Shown: positions 1-10,982, numbered from the stretch's first letter. The stretch is 64,000 nucleotides of DNA from a bacterium (GCA_029945425.1 JAQSDV010000004.1:916991-980990); one strand, 5' to 3'. The notes: generated by a model not told the origin, from the sequence alone. Program-made: numbers and translations.

Positions 1-2
1 CG

Positions 3-497
3 CGCGACTGGCTGGCGACGCAGGCCAATGGCAGCGTGCCGGAATGGCTCGATCCCTACGCCTTCCGCAACGCGGAAGGTTCGGTCGAACTGCCCCGCCT
101 CGACATCAAGCAGAATTTCGACCTGATCCCCGCGATGAAAGATATGGGCGTGAAGGAAGCGTTCAACGAACAGGGCGCGGATTTCAGCAAGATGGCAGAA
201 AAAATCGGCAAGGAACTCTATATCGGCAAAATCAGCCACGACACGGTTTTCAAGACCGATGAAGAAGGCTCCGAAGCCGCCGCCGTGACCGTCGTCGGCA
301 TGGTGCGTGCGACCAGCATCCAGATGCCGCCACCGCGCGTTGACCTGAAACTCGACCGCTCGTTTGCGTTCGCGCTGCAGGACATCAAGACGGGCGCAGT
401 ACTGTTTGTCGGCGCCGTCAACAAACCCAATAACGACCTGAAACCGGCGCAAAACGCCGCGAAAGCGCCGAAAACGGCAGGTCGCAAGCTCCGCTGA
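3..497 (+). CDS. Serpin-family protease inhibitor, C-terminal part (5' end outside window)
   Basis: The frame is open from the window edge, so the N-terminus is missing; a GTG at 36 is only an internal valine. What remains is the reactive-loop half of a serpin. It has a strand leading into the hinge EEGSEAAAVTVV (family consensus EEGTEAAAAT, the small-residue hinge of inhibitory serpins). The exposed loop follows (about GMVRATSIQMPPP), then the C-terminal signature around LDRSFAFALQDIKTG and LFVGAVNKP. A polar tail of about 25 residues follows the usual C-terminus. Serpins trap serine or cysteine proteases covalently. The conserved hinge argues for an inhibitor rather than a non-inhibitory member, and the P1 residue probably lies near Arg/Ala in VRATS. 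Whether it is secreted cannot be seen. Confidence 0.85.
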   Translation, partial: RDWLATQANGSVPEWLDPYAFRNAEGSVELPRLDIKQNFDLIPAMKDMGVKEAFNEQGADFSKMAEKIGKELYIGKISHDTVFKTDEEGSEAAAVTVVGMVRATSIQMPPPRVDLKLDRSFAFALQDIKTGAVLFVGAVNKPNNDLKPAQNAAKAPKTAGRKLR

Positions 498-518
498 AAT
501 GATGTGAACTTTTCAGCA

Positions 519-553
519 AAAACGGCCCGGGTCAAACCGGGCCGTTTTCTTTT
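519..553 (+). terminator. Rho-independent terminator, probably bidirectional
   Basis: Arms AAAACGGCCCGG (519-530) and CCGGGCCGTTTT (537-548) enclose a 6-nt loop and are followed by CTTTT. It lies between the convergent serpin gene and the lipoprotein gene. The A-run on the left arm would give a U-tract on the other strand too. Confidence 0.85.
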
Positions 554-569
554 GCGGAGAGCGGAAAAT

Positions 570-932
570 TTAACAGCCGCTGCCCTTCAATCCCCATTTC
601 GACACACGGCCTTGCACCAGCATAAACGTCGTTTCGCAGGCCGTCGTCTGGCGCGCAGGCGGGTAAGCCCCGATGCAGTTGCTATAGCCGAAACGCCCGC
701 CATAGCCGCCCAGACAGGTGTTGAACGAACTGCCGGTTTCACGGTTGCGGATTTCGACATAAGACAGCATGCGGGTGCCTCGGTCCAGCTGATAGGTTTT
801 GTCGGGGATACCCCATGTGGAGACCAGATCGCGCTCCGACGCGCCGATCCAGCGGTCCATTTTTGCCTGACGTTCGGCCGGCGAGGCACAGGCGGCGAGA
901 AATAAAAAACCAAGGATTGCAAATTTACGCAT
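570..932 (-). CDS. Small outer-membrane lipoprotein, possibly SmpA/OmlA (BamE)-like
   Basis: A 120-residue protein with a lipoprotein signal peptide: a charged MRK start, a hydrophobic core and lipobox LAAC with Cys15 as the lipidated residue. The mature part contains GASERDLVSTWGIPDKTYQLD followed by a strand with a Tyr. This resembles the 'G-x-s-xx-el-xxxxG-P' pattern of BamE/OmlA-type small lipoproteins, although the rest is not clearly BamE. The C-terminal half has several Cys residues (CLGGYGG, NCIG, TACET, GSGC) that could form disulfides in the periplasm. It is monocistronic, convergent with the serpin gene, and shares its terminator. The function is unknown. Confidence 0.7.
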   Translation of the reverse strand: MRKFAILGFLFLAACASPAERQAKMDRWIGASERDLVSTWGIPDKTYQLDRGTRMLSYVEIRNRETGSSFNTCLGGYGGRFGYSNCIGAYPPARQTTACETTFMLVQGRVSKWGLKGSGC

Positions 933-950
933 AGTTTTCTCCCTTATTCG

Positions 951-3350
951 TTACGAACGCAGGACGGCTCCGGTTTGTTTCACCACGCCATCGACGATTT
1001 TCTGACTGACGGCGGTGATTTCCTCGTCGGTCAGGGTTTTTTCGACGGGTTGCAGCGTCACGCCGACCGCGACCGATTTCTTGCCGGGATCGACGCCCTT
1101 GCCGGTATAGACGTCGAAAATTTCGACATGTGTGATCAGGTTCTTGTCGGCAGCCTTGATCGCCTTGACCAGTTTCTCCGCCTCCACCTTGTCATCCAGC
1201 ACGAATGCAAAATCGCGGCGCAGCGGTTGGAACGCGGATGGTTTCAGCAGATCCTTGCGCGAGCCCTTTTTCTTCGGCGCGGGGATGTTCGCAAGGAACA
1301 CTTCGAAACCAGCACATTTTTCATCGCGCTTCATGGTCGCCAGCACAGCGGGGTGCATTTCACCGAAATAGGCCAGCACGGTCGGGCCCTGACGCAGCAC
1401 GCCGGATCTGCCCGGGTGATACCATTCGGGCGCATCGGTCGTGATCTGCACGGATGCGGGGTTCACGCCGCAGCTTTCCAGCACGGCGAGTGCATCCGAT
1501 TTCGCATCGAACACGTCGACATCGCGGGCGGTCTGCGCCCAATGGCGTGCGGTGGCGGCTCCGGTGCGCAGGCCCGTTGCGGTCATCAGCTGGCCTTCGG
1601 CCTCGGTTGATTTGAAAACCGTGCCCAGTTCGAACAAACAGGCATCCGGATGCCCGCGATCGGCGTTGCGGCCGGCGGCGGTGATCAGGTTCGGCAAAAT
1701 CGACGGGCGCATCACGGCAAGATCCGCCGAAATAGGGTTGGTCAGCGTCAGCGACTTTTTGTTCTGGTGTAATTGCGCGCCAAACAAATCGGACGTCGCA
1801 TCATCCATGAACGACCAAGTGACCGTTTCAAACATGCCGCGTGCCGCAAGGATACGGCGCGCCACCGCACCGCGTTTCGCGAGCGGGCTGAGCGCGCTGC
1901 GGCGTTCATCGGCTGCGGGGCGCACATACACGGTCGGGATATTGTCGTAGCCTTCGATACGCAGGATTTCTTCCACGATGTCGGCCGAACCCTCCACATC
2001 GCCGCGCCACGGGGGCGTGAGGATATCCCACGACTTGCCGTTATCCTTTACGGTGAAGCCAAGGGTGCTAAGGATATGTTTCTGGCGATCCAGCGCCAGA
2101 TCCATGCCACCCAGCAGCTTCAGACGCTCCGGTGCATAGGTGATGGGGCGTGCGGTGTTGGGCACTGCGCCAGCAACAGCCAGCTCGCTCGGCTCCCCGC
2201 CGCAGACTTCCATGATCATTTTCGTTGCCAGTTCTGCGCCGGTTTGCGTGAAGGCGGGGTCGATGCCGCGCTCGAAACGGTAACGCGCATCGCTGTCGAT
2301 CTGCAAACGTTGGCCGGTTTTGGCGGTGCGCACGGGGTCGAAATACGCGGCCTCCAGATAAACATTTGTCGTCGTATCCGAAACAGCGCTGGATGTGCCG
2401 CCGATAATGCCGCCGAGGCCCAGCACGCCGGTGTCGTCGCAGACGACCGTCATACCGTCTTCAAGGTTATAGGACTTGTCGTTCAGCGCAGCCAGCGTTT
2501 CGCCCGCTTTCGACAGGCGCACGGTGATGTTGCCTTTCAGCTTATCGGCGTCAAACACATGCAACGGACGGCCATAGGCGATGGTGAAATAATTGGTAAT
2601 GTCGACCAGTGCCGAAATGGGGCGGAGCCCGATCGATTTCAGACGGTCCACCAGCCATTGCGGCGAGGGGCCGTTTTTCACGCCCTTGATATAACGCCCG
2701 ACGAAAAACGGGCAGGCATGGCTGTCTTTTGTTTCAACGGTGACGGGGTTCTTGAACTTGCACGCAACGGGTGCATCCGACGGTTTTTTCAACGTACCCA
2801 GCCCTGCAGCGGCAAGGTCGCGCGCGATGCCAAGGATGCCGGCGCAATCGCCGCGGTTCGGCGTCAGGTTGATTTCAATCACGGGGTCATTCTGGCCGAG
2901 TGCAATCGCGGCGGGTGAACCCGTCTGCGCGTTGTCGGGCAGTTCGATGATGCCTTTATGTTCGTCCGAGAGCAGCAATTCGCGCTCCGAACACATCATG
3001 CCGTTGCTTTCCTGCCCCCGGATCAGCGATTTCTTCAAGGTGATGTCGGAGCCGGGAATATAAGAACCAGATGGCGCGAAAACACCCTTCATCCCTGCGC
3101 GCGCGTTGGGCGCGCCGCAAACAACTTTCAACTGCTCGCGCCCTGTATCGACGACAAGGCATTGCAGCTTGTCGGCATCGGGGTGCTTTTCGGCGGAAAC
3201 GACATGCGCCACCACAAAGCCGTCAAGGGTTTTTGAAGGATCGTCGATGCCTTCGACTTCCAGACCGATGGCGGTCAGTTTATGGCTGATCTCGTCCAGT
3301 GATGCGGTGGTGTCGAGATGCTCTTTCAGCCAGCTTAAGGTGAATTTCAT
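951..3350 (-). CDS. pheT: Phenylalanine-tRNA ligase beta subunit
   Basis: At 799 residues it has the normal bacterial PheT length. The N-terminal EMAP-like tRNA-binding domain is at about 39-150 (HPDADKLQCL, KVVCGAPNAR). B3/B4 editing and B5 domains lie in the middle (LTPNRGDC, DARYRFERGIDP). The catalytic-like core has EEILRIEGYDNIP, and an FDX-ACB anticodon-binding domain closes the protein at about 705-799 (PLRRDFAFVLD, VGVTLQP). With PheS it forms the alpha2beta2 enzyme that charges tRNA-Phe. It lies 14 nt downstream of pheS in the same orientation, so the two are one transcription unit. No defect is visible. Confidence 0.98.
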   Translation of the reverse strand: MKFTLSWLKEHLDTTASLDEISHKLTAIGLEVEGIDDPSKTLDGFVVAHVVSAEKHPDADKLQCLVVDTGREQLKVVCGAPNARAGMKGVFAPSGSYIPGSDITLKKSLIRGQESNGMMCSERELLLSDEHKGIIELPDNAQTGSPAAIALGQNDPVIEINLTPNRGDCAGILGIARDLAAAGLGTLKKPSDAPVACKFKNPVTVETKDSHACPFFVGRYIKGVKNGPSPQWLVDRLKSIGLRPISALVDITNYFTIAYGRPLHVFDADKLKGNITVRLSKAGETLAALNDKSYNLEDGMTVVCDDTGVLGLGGIIGGTSSAVSDTTTNVYLEAAYFDPVRTAKTGQRLQIDSDARYRFERGIDPAFTQTGAELATKMIMEVCGGEPSELAVAGAVPNTARPITYAPERLKLLGGMDLALDRQKHILSTLGFTVKDNGKSWDILTPPWRGDVEGSADIVEEILRIEGYDNIPTVYVRPAADERRSALSPLAKRGAVARRILAARGMFETVTWSFMDDATSDLFGAQLHQNKKSLTLTNPISADLAVMRPSILPNLITAAGRNADRGHPDACLFELGTVFKSTEAEGQLMTATGLRTGAATARHWAQTARDVDVFDAKSDALAVLESCGVNPASVQITTDAPEWYHPGRSGVLRQGPTVLAYFGEMHPAVLATMKRDEKCAGFEVFLANIPAPKKKGSRKDLLKPSAFQPLRRDFAFVLDDKVEAEKLVKAIKAADKNLITHVEIFDVYTGKGVDPGKKSVAVGVTLQPVEKTLTDEEITAVSQKIVDGVVKQTGAVLRS

Positions 3351-3364
3351 GGCAGTGGTCTTTC

Positions 3365-4453
3365 TTAAGAGAGAGCGGGGTTCGGTTGTTCCATGGGGCC
3401 GAAACCGTAATGTTTCAGCCAGCGCAGGTCCGATTCAAAAAAGGTACGCAGGTCGGGGATGCCGTATTTCAGCATCGCCACGCGCTCGATGCCCATGCCG
3501 AAGGCAAAGCCCTGATATTCGTCGGGGTCGATGCCGCAGCTTTTCAGCACGTTCGGATGCACCATGCCGCAGCCGAGGATTTCCAGCCAGTCATTGCCCT
3601 CGCCGATTTTCAGCTCCCCGCCCGCGCGGCTGCAGCCGATATCCATTTCAGCGGAGGGTTCGGTGAAGGGGAAGAAGCTGGGGCGGAAACGCGCCTTCAG
3701 GTCGTCAACTTCGAAGAAGCGGCGGCAGAATTCGATCAGGCAGCCTTTCAGGTGGCCCATATGCGCTGCCTTGTCGATCAGCAACCCTTCCATCTGGTGG
3801 AACATGGGCGTATGCGTCATGTCGTAATCGGAGCGATAGGTGCGGCCCGGAATAATGACGCGGATCGGCGGCTTTTGCGTCTGCATCACATGCACCTGCA
3901 CAGTCGAGGTATGCGTGCGCAACAGGCGTTTTGCATCCAGCCCCGTCTTGTTCAGCACATCGGGGAAATAGAAGGTGTCGTGCATCTGGCGCGCCGGATG
4001 GCCGGGCGGGAAGTTGAGCGCGGTGAAGTTGTGGAAATCGTCCTCGATTTCCGGCCCTTCCGCGACGCTGAAACCCATATCGGCGAAGATGACGGTCATT
4101 TCCTCGATCGTCTGGCTGATCGGGTGGATGGTGCCTTTGGGCTGCGGGCGGGGGCTGAGCGTGACGTCGACTTTTTCTTTTTGCAGGCGTTCATTCAGCG
4201 CGGCAGATTTCAGCGTGGTAGCGCGCGCCTCGATCTCCGCCGTGATTTCATCCTTCAGGCGGTTCAATGCCTGACCCATTTCCTTGCGCTGGTCGGGCGT
4301 CATCTGGCCGAGGCCCGCCATCAGCCCCGTCACCTTGCCCTTTTTGCCGAGCGCGGAGACGCGCACTTCTTCGAGGGAGTTGATGTCGTTGGCGGCCTTT
4401 ACCGTTTCCACGATTTCTTTTTTCAGCGCGTCGATATTGCTCATGTCGGTCAT
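3365..4453 (-). CDS. pheS: Phenylalanine-tRNA ligase alpha subunit
   Basis: A 362-residue catalytic subunit. An N-terminal coiled coil (about 1-90) is followed by the class II synthetase core: motif 2 around [18 protein letters not shown], an ATP/Phe pocket around [12 protein letters not shown], and motif 3 [18 protein letters not shown]. Two in-frame ATGs (4453 and 4444) begin the gene. The upstream one is chosen, but neither has a strong Shine-Dalgarno sequence. It is transcribed first in the pheST unit, and a ferredoxin gene starts 7 nt upstream in the same direction, so all of them may be co-transcribed. Confidence 0.97.
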   Translation of the reverse strand: MTDMSNIDALKKEIVETVKAANDINSLEEVRVSALGKKGKVTGLMAGLGQMTPDQRKEMGQALNRLKDEITAEIEARATTLKSAALNERLQKEKVDVTLSPRPQPKGTIHPISQTIEEMTVIFADMGFSVAEGPEIEDDFHNFTALNFPPGHPARQMHDTFYFPDVLNKTGLDAKRLLRTHTSTVQVHVMQTQKPPIRVIIPGRTYRSDYDMTHTPMFHQMEGLLIDKAAHMGHLKGCLIEFCRRFFEVDDLKARFRPSFFPFTEPSAEMDIGCSRAGGELKIGEGNDWLEILGCGMVHPNVLKSCGIDPDEYQGFAFGMGIERVAMLKYGIPDLRTFFESDLRWLKHYGFGPMEQPNPALS

Positions 4454-4460
4454 CTTTTTG

Positions 4461-4793
4461 TTAGGGTTCCGTGCCGGGCGCCAGTGTCACCTGCAGCCCG
4501 TCCAGCTCTTCGCTCATGATGATCTGGCAGCACAGGCGCGAATTTTCCTGCACCGCGAATGCCTCGTCCATCATGTAAATCTCGTCTTCACTGGGCGCGG
4601 CAAGTTTGTCCGACCATGCCGCATCCACATAGACGTGGCAGGTGGCGCAGGCGAGCGAGCCGCCGCATTCCGCCTTGATCGCCACGTTAGGGTCGGTCAT
4701 GCCGTGATCGCGGATAATCTCCATCACGCGCCAGCCTTCAATCGCGTCCAGTTCCTGTTCCTGCCTGTTGCGGCCTGTCACGCGGATCATCAT
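4461..4793 (-). CDS. 2Fe-2S ferredoxin, adrenodoxin type
   Basis: A 110-residue electron carrier. Cysteine ligands appear in [11 protein letters not shown] and later in RLCCQI, the C-x5-C-x2-C ... C pattern of vertebrate-type (adrenodoxin/Fdx) ferredoxins. It has the acidic [10 protein letters not shown] loop that normally contacts the reductase. The start overlaps the stop of the upstream membrane-protein gene, which implies translational coupling. A ferredoxin-NADP reductase gene lies about 0.8 kb upstream in the same direction and is a plausible redox partner. Unlike typical isc-cluster ferredoxins it is not flanked by hscA or iscU, so its client is unknown. Confidence 0.93.
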   Translation of the reverse strand: MMIRVTGRNRQEQELDAIEGWRVMEIIRDHGMTDPNVAIKAECGGSLACATCHVYVDAAWSDKLAAPSEDEIYMMDEAFAVQENSRLCCQIIMSEELDGLQVTLAPGTEP

Positions 4794-5563
4794 GCGCTTT
4801 CATCCGTGCTTGGCCGTTCCATGATCTCGCGCAAGGCGAAGGCGCCGGCGGCGGTCATGATGGCGGTGATGATCATCTGCACCGGCGCGCTTAACACAAC
4901 GATGGGCGCAAGCCGCGGGTCGTACATATCCGTCACGCCCGTCGGCATCACCAGCGTCGTCAGGAAATAAAAACACGACAAAACCGGCAGCACGCCCAAA
5001 AGCCCCATCCCCGTCAGGCGGAAGGAAATCGACAGTCCCGCCACACGGCGGATGTATTTCGAAATCGGGTAGTTCACGGCGGCCAGAATATGCGCGACGC
5101 CATAGCGGATGCACCAGAACGCCGCGCCGAAAAACAGCATGCTGATCGTCGCCATGCCAAGATTGACCACGCCCTGTTCGGGGTTCATGACCCAGCTTTG
5201 AAAACCCTGCAGCGCCACCCAGCTCATGCTGAACAGCAGCCAGATGAGGATCGAGGCATTCATGCCGCGCTGCCGTGTGGCGAGATATGCGGTGTCGTTG
5301 GGGAGTGCGTTCGCGCGCTCCCCCATCATCAGCAGGCGCGCCAGATGGAACATGAACCAGCCGGTCAGAACGGCGGACGGCACGCTCCAGCTGAAACTTT
5401 CGAAAATGGACATATCCTTGCCATTCATGAAAATCATCACCTTGGTCAGCGCGTCGACCCCGGTCGGCAGCAGCGCGAGGCGCGTCAGGTAAGCGCGCTC
5501 GCGGCCGACGAAGATGTAGGCATTGCGAACCGCGTTGGTGATGCTGAACTGGCTGCCGCTCAT
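4790..5563 (-). CDS. Polytopic inner-membrane protein of unknown function
   Basis: 257 residues with about six hydrophobic segments (around SWSVPSAVLTGWFMFHLA, ASILIWLLFSMSWVAL, LGMATISMLFFGAAFW, LLGVLPVLSCFYFLTTL and VVLSAPVQMIITAIMTAAG). No catalytic or transport motif is recognised. It lies between the ferredoxin-NADP reductase gene and the ferredoxin gene, and overlaps the latter by 4 nt. That suggests a membrane component of, or a co-regulated neighbour to, the ferredoxin pathway, but this is inference from context only. Confidence 0.75.
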   Translation of the reverse strand: MSGSQFSITNAVRNAYIFVGRERAYLTRLALLPTGVDALTKVMIFMNGKDMSIFESFSWSVPSAVLTGWFMFHLARLLMMGERANALPNDTAYLATRQRGMNASILIWLLFSMSWVALQGFQSWVMNPEQGVVNLGMATISMLFFGAAFWCIRYGVAHILAAVNYPISKYIRRVAGLSISFRLTGMGLLGVLPVLSCFYFLTTLVMPTGVTDMYDPRLAPIVVLSAPVQMIITAIMTAAGAFALREIMERPSTDESA

Positions 5564-5604
5564 GATTCCGGTGTTTCCAAAATTTTCCTATTTTCCCGCT
5601 TTAA

Positions 5605-7267
<1,663 letters not shown>

Positions 7268-7268
<1 letters not shown>

Positions 7269-7750
7269 TAAAATAATCCTCCGTTACCTGACGGTTTCGG
7301 CATCACGCGCGTCATGAAACGGCCGAATTTGCTGAACTGTCCGGTTTCTTCGTGCGGTGTCGGCACGCTGCGGAAGGTGACGCCGCGCACGTGGTTCATG
7401 CCGATATAGTTCAGCACGTTGTAAATTTTCTTGGGGTTGGTCAGCTCTTCCTTTTTATTGTCAAAGGTGAGCGAGGTCAGCGTCATCGCGCTGTCGGCAT
7501 ACCATTCTGCCTTCAGTTCGGTTTTATACTCATACCCGTCGCGGCGGATGGTGGCATCCAGCGAAAAGGTCTTGCCGTCGACCATGTTGCTGATCGTATA
7601 GGTCGCGTAATTCTGCGCCGGATTGCCCCATTCGCGGGTTTCGCTGGTGCCGCGCGCGGGCGCGCCCAAAATGAATTCCACATCGCGTGTGTTCAGGCGG
7701 TTGGGCGGGATGGTGCGGGTGGCGCTGTCGCCGAAAAGCTTTTTCAACAT
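7268..7750 (-). CDS. Conserved hypothetical protein upstream of the LOG gene
   Basis: 160 residues, soluble, with no signal peptide or membrane segment. The N-terminus (LNTRDVEFILGAPARGTSETREWGNP) and the alternating hydrophobic pattern that follows suggest a small beta-rich domain, with an 'SmpA-like' G-x-P turn. The C-terminus is basic (FGRFMTRVMPKP). No family is recognised. It is the first gene of a two-gene unit with the LOG hydrolase and shares TAATG with it, so a linked function is possible. Confidence 0.7.
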
Positions 7751-7867
7751 TATGAATTCTCCTGCCGGATAGAATACGCCTGTTATGCAGCAGGGTCAAT
7801 AAATATGGGAAATGCTATATTTATCAAAGAGTTTAAGTGTTTAGCAAAAACGGCTAGACTGACGGGC

Positions 7868-8701
7868 ATGAAAAAGTACCACCTTCACCTGATTTCCGAT
7901 TCCACGGGGGGCACGCTGAACAGTGTGGTGAAGGCCTGTCTTGCGCAGTTTGATTCCGTACAGGCGGAACAACATTTCTGGCCCCTTGTCAGAACCCAAA
8001 AGCAGCTGCTGACGGCGATTGAAGGCATCCGCAAAAATCCCGGACTCGTGCTGTACACACTGGTCGATGAAGGCCTCGAAAAGGCGCTCGCCAAGCATTG
8101 CGAGACGATGGGCCTGCGCGGCATTTCGATCCTGCATCCGGTGATCTCCCTCATGAGCGGGTTCTTCGGGCAGGAATCCCGCGCCGAGCCGGGGCTGCAG
8201 CACCAGTTGAACGAAGAATATTTCGCCCGCATGGATGCCGTCGATTACGCGCTGCATCATGACGATGGCTTGAAAAACGACCGTGACCTTGCGCAGGCCG
8301 ACGTCATTCTTGTCGGCGTGTCGCGCACATCGAAAACGCCGACTTGCGTGTATCTGGCCAATCGCGGCGTGAAGGCCGCGAATGTCCCCTATGTGCCGGG
8401 CATCCCGTTCCCTGAAAAAATTCTCGACCTGAAAAAGCCGATGTTCGTCGGCCTGACGGCAGCACCGGAGCGCCTGATCGATATCCGCCGCAACCGCCTC
8501 GCGCAACTGGGCGAAATACGCGAGACGGATTATCTGGATGCCGAACGCGTGCAGGAAGAAGTCAAGCAGGCGCGCCGTTTTTACAGCAAGAACGACTGGC
8601 CCGTGATCGACGTCACACGCCGCTCGATCGAGGAAACCGCCGCCGAAATTTTGTCGCTGCTCGACATCCACCGCAGCCAGCCGCCTAAGGAGACCGCATG
8701 A
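7868..8701 (+). CDS. ppsR: Pyruvate, water dikinase / PPDK regulatory protein (PSRP)
   Basis: 277 residues from the ATG at 7868, matching the family's usual 270-280. A frame extension upstream to an ATG at 7805 is less likely. The N-terminus HLHLISDSTGGTLNSVVKA is diagnostic of DUF299/PSRP proteins. GVSRTSKTPTCVYLANRG is the P-loop-like nucleotide site, and VPYVPGIPFP follows it. These bifunctional enzymes switch PEP synthase or pyruvate phosphate dikinase on and off by ADP-dependent phosphorylation and Pi-dependent dephosphorylation. The stop overlaps the aroE start (ATGA). The pairing with PEP-consuming aromatic synthesis is metabolically sensible. Confidence 0.95.
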   Translation: MKKYHLHLISDSTGGTLNSVVKACLAQFDSVQAEQHFWPLVRTQKQLLTAIEGIRKNPGLVLYTLVDEGLEKALAKHCETMGLRGISILHPVISLMSGFFGQESRAEPGLQHQLNEEYFARMDAVDYALHHDDGLKNDRDLAQADVILVGVSRTSKTPTCVYLANRGVKAANVPYVPGIPFPEKILDLKKPMFVGLTAAPERLIDIRRNRLAQLGEIRETDYLDAERVQEEVKQARRFYSKNDWPVIDVTRRSIEETAAEILSLLDIHRSQPPKETA

Positions 8702-9540
8702 GCCCGAATGACGCCCCCCCGCTGCGCCGCGCCTGTGTGCTGGGGTTCCCCGTATCGCAATCATTGTCGCCGAAGCTGCATGGCTGGTGGCTGCAGAAAT
8801 ACCAGATCGCGGGCGCGTATACCGCGATGGCGATCCCCGCCGCGCATCTGGCCGACGCGCTGAAAATGCTCGTCGATCGCGGATTTTCGGGCTGTAACCT
8901 GACCGCGCCGCTGAAGGAATCTGCGCTGTCGCTGATGCAGATGCATGACGAAAGCTGCCTGATGTCGGGCGCGGTCAATACCGTCGTCGTGCGCGAAGGG
9001 CGTTTGCACGGCTATAACAGCGACGGTTTCGGCTTTATCGAATCCTTGAAATCACAGCATCCCGATTGGGACGGCAGCCGCGTCGTGATCCTTGGCACTG
9101 GCGGCGCGTCGCGCGGCATCATCGCATCCTTGCGCGGCGCCGGCGCGAAGCATTTCAGCCTCGTCAACCGCACGCCGGAAAAGGCGCAGAAGATCGTGAA
9201 GGCGTTTTCGCTGGATGCCGATATCTATAAATGGGAACAGCGCAACGATGCGCTGCGCAACGCGACGCTGGTCGTCAACTGCTCGACGCTCGGCATGGTC
9301 GGCCATCCGCCGCTCAGCATCGACCTTGCGAAACTGCCGCAGACGGCGGCGGTCTGCGATATTGTTTACCGCCCGATGATGACCGACCTGCTCAATCAGG
9401 CGAAACGCCGCGGGCATCCGGTGATCGAAGGCCTCGGCATGCTGCTGCATCAGGGCCGCCTTGGGTTCGCGCTGTGGTATGGCCGCGATCCGGAAGTATC
9501 GCCGGAGCTTTATAAATATATGGGGGAATTGGCGGCATGA
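8698..9540 (+). CDS. aroE: Shikimate 5-dehydrogenase
   Basis: 280 residues. The substrate site is GFPVSQSLSPKLHGWW, with the Ser-x-Ser pair. The catalytic Lys is in NLTAPLKE, the NADP-binding loop is GTGGASRGII, and the C-terminal GLGMLLHQG is conserved in AroE. It reduces 3-dehydroshikimate to shikimate with NADPH. Both ends overlap neighbours by the ATGA motif, so it sits in a tightly coupled ppsR-aroE-coaE unit, an arrangement frequent in alphaproteobacteria where it leads to dnaQ and secB. Confidence 0.96.
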   Translation: MSPNDAPPLRRACVLGFPVSQSLSPKLHGWWLQKYQIAGAYTAMAIPAAHLADALKMLVDRGFSGCNLTAPLKESALSLMQMHDESCLMSGAVNTVVVREGRLHGYNSDGFGFIESLKSQHPDWDGSRVVILGTGGASRGIIASLRGAGAKHFSLVNRTPEKAQKIVKAFSLDADIYKWEQRNDALRNATLVVNCSTLGMVGHPPLSIDLAKLPQTAAVCDIVYRPMMTDLLNQAKRRGHPVIEGLGMLLHQGRLGFALWYGRDPEVSPELYKYMGELAA

Positions 9541-10169
9541 TTATCATCGGCCTGACAGGCTCCATCGGCATGGGAAAATCGACAGCGGCGAAAATGCTCG
9601 GCGAAATGGGCATTCCCTGCCATGACAGCGACGCGACCGTGCATGAATTGATGGGCGTGGGCGGCAAGGCTGTTGCCGCCATCGGCGCGCTCTGCCCGGC
9701 AGCGCTGCAAAAAGACGCCCAAGGGCAGGAATTCATCGACCGTAAAACACTGGGCGCGCAGTTCTTCGCCGATCCTTCGCTGAAATCGCAGGTGGAGGGC
9801 ATCCTGTTTCCGCTGGTGCGTGAATCGAGTGACGCCTTTGTGGCAGAGAAGAAAAAAGCAGGCGTCCGCGCCGTGGTGCTCGACATCCCCCTGTTGTTCG
9901 AAGTCGGGCGCGATAAAGACGTCGATGTAACCATTGTCGTCTCCGCTCCGAAAGAGGTACAGAGGGAACGCGTGCTGGCACGCGGCACCACGCAGGAACG
10001 CCTCGACGCTGTGCTGAAATCGCAGCTGCCGGACGCAGAAAAGCGTGCCCGCGCAACCTATGTGGTTGAAACCCATAAGGGCTTTGACGATACCCGCACG
10101 CAATTGGCGGGCATCGTGCAAAAGCTGCTGCTGCCGCCGAAAGCGCCCCCGCCCAAATTCTGCCTTTGA
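9537..10169 (+). CDS. coaE: Dephospho-CoA kinase
   Basis: 210 residues. The P-loop GLTGSIGMGKSTAAKML is at the extreme N-terminus, followed by HDSDATVHEL, which has the conserved Asp that binds dephospho-CoA. VVLDIPLLFEVG is the family's 'P-LLFE' segment, and a lid region follows with ERVLARG. It phosphorylates dephospho-CoA in the last step of coenzyme A synthesis. The C-terminus carries an unusual Pro/Lys tail (PPKAPPPKF). It overlaps aroE by ATGA. Confidence 0.96.
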   Translation: MIIIGLTGSIGMGKSTAAKMLGEMGIPCHDSDATVHELMGVGGKAVAAIGALCPAALQKDAQGQEFIDRKTLGAQFFADPSLKSQVEGILFPLVRESSDAFVAEKKKAGVRAVVLDIPLLFEVGRDKDVDVTIVVSAPKEVQRERVLARGTTQERLDAVLKSQLPDAEKRARATYVVETHKGFDDTRTQLAGIVQKLLLPPKAPPPKFCL

Positions 10170-10182
10170 TAAAGGAGCGGCG

Positions 10183-10935
10183 ATGAAAAAATTATTGTTC
10201 GGCCTGCTGCTGGCAATGCTGCCGGTATCATCCTATGCGGCGGAGGTGTCTGTGATGCCCGAAAAAGACGCTGACGCGGTGGTTGTCGAATTGTTTACCT
10301 CGCAGGGCTGTTCGTCCTGCCCGCCAGCCCAGGAATTTCTGCAGCAGTTGTCGCGCCGCCCCGATGTGCTGACGCTGGAATACCATGTCGATTACTGGGA
10401 CCAGTTGAAAACATGGACCGGCGGCGCGTGGAAAGACCCGTTCTCCGACCCGCAATGGACGGAGCGGCAGGTCGCGTATAACACCAAGATCATGGAATCC
10501 GACCGCGCCTTCACGCCGGAAATGGTGATCGATGGCCGCTTTCAAGCCGTCGGCAGTTCCAAGTCGCAAGTGAACGGCCATATCGACGAAGCCCGCACGC
10601 TCAAACGTCAGAAATACAAAATGATACCGAAGGTGACGGAAAGCGGGCAGATGTCCGTGAGCGTTGAAGGCGCGCGGCTGATGGATAATGCGCAAGTCAT
10701 CCTGCTGCGCACCATCAAGGAAGCCGCGACCGACGTAAAGGGCGGCGAGAACAAGGGCACCGTGATGAAAAGCCACAACATCGTGAAAGAAATGATGGTG
10801 ATCGGCACCTGGTCGAGCGGCAAACAGGATTACAGTTTCTCCCTCCCGCGCTTCGAGGCTGGGCAGGGCTGCGCCGTGCTGCTGCAAAATCCCGAAACCC
10901 GCCAGATCTATGCGGGCGGCCTCTGCCTGATGTAG
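10183..10935 (+). CDS. Secreted DUF1223 (thioredoxin-like fold) protein
   Basis: 250 residues from the ATG at 10183, preceded by a good AAAGGAG ribosome site; the frame extends upstream only into coaE. It has a signal peptide of about 19 residues ending ASYAA-like (SSYAA|EVS). The mature domain opens with VVELFTSQGCSSCPPAQ, where a CxxC pair sits at the position of the thioredoxin active site. HVDYWDQLKTW and TPEMVIDGR are hallmarks of DUF1223. It is probably a periplasmic redox or metal-linked protein of unknown substrate, and the last gene of the ppsR-aroE-coaE run. Confidence 0.88.
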   Translation: MKKLLFGLLLAMLPVSSYAAEVSVMPEKDADAVVVELFTSQGCSSCPPAQEFLQQLSRRPDVLTLEYHVDYWDQLKTWTGGAWKDPFSDPQWTERQVAYNTKIMESDRAFTPEMVIDGRFQAVGSSKSQVNGHIDEARTLKRQKYKMIPKVTESGQMSVSVEGARLMDNAQVILLRTIKEAATDVKGGENKGTVMKSHNIVKEMMVIGTWSSGKQDYSFSLPRFEAGQGCAVLLQNPETRQIYAGGLCLM

Positions 10936-10982
10936 CCACGGCGGCTCTGGTCAAAGCCTGATTCCCTTGCTATATCTTGCCT

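Noticed and set aside
1773..2918. Long open frame (381 codons) opposite pheT
   Set aside because: It is an antisense shadow of a highly conserved pheT region in GC-rich DNA, with no ribosome site and no recognisable domain.
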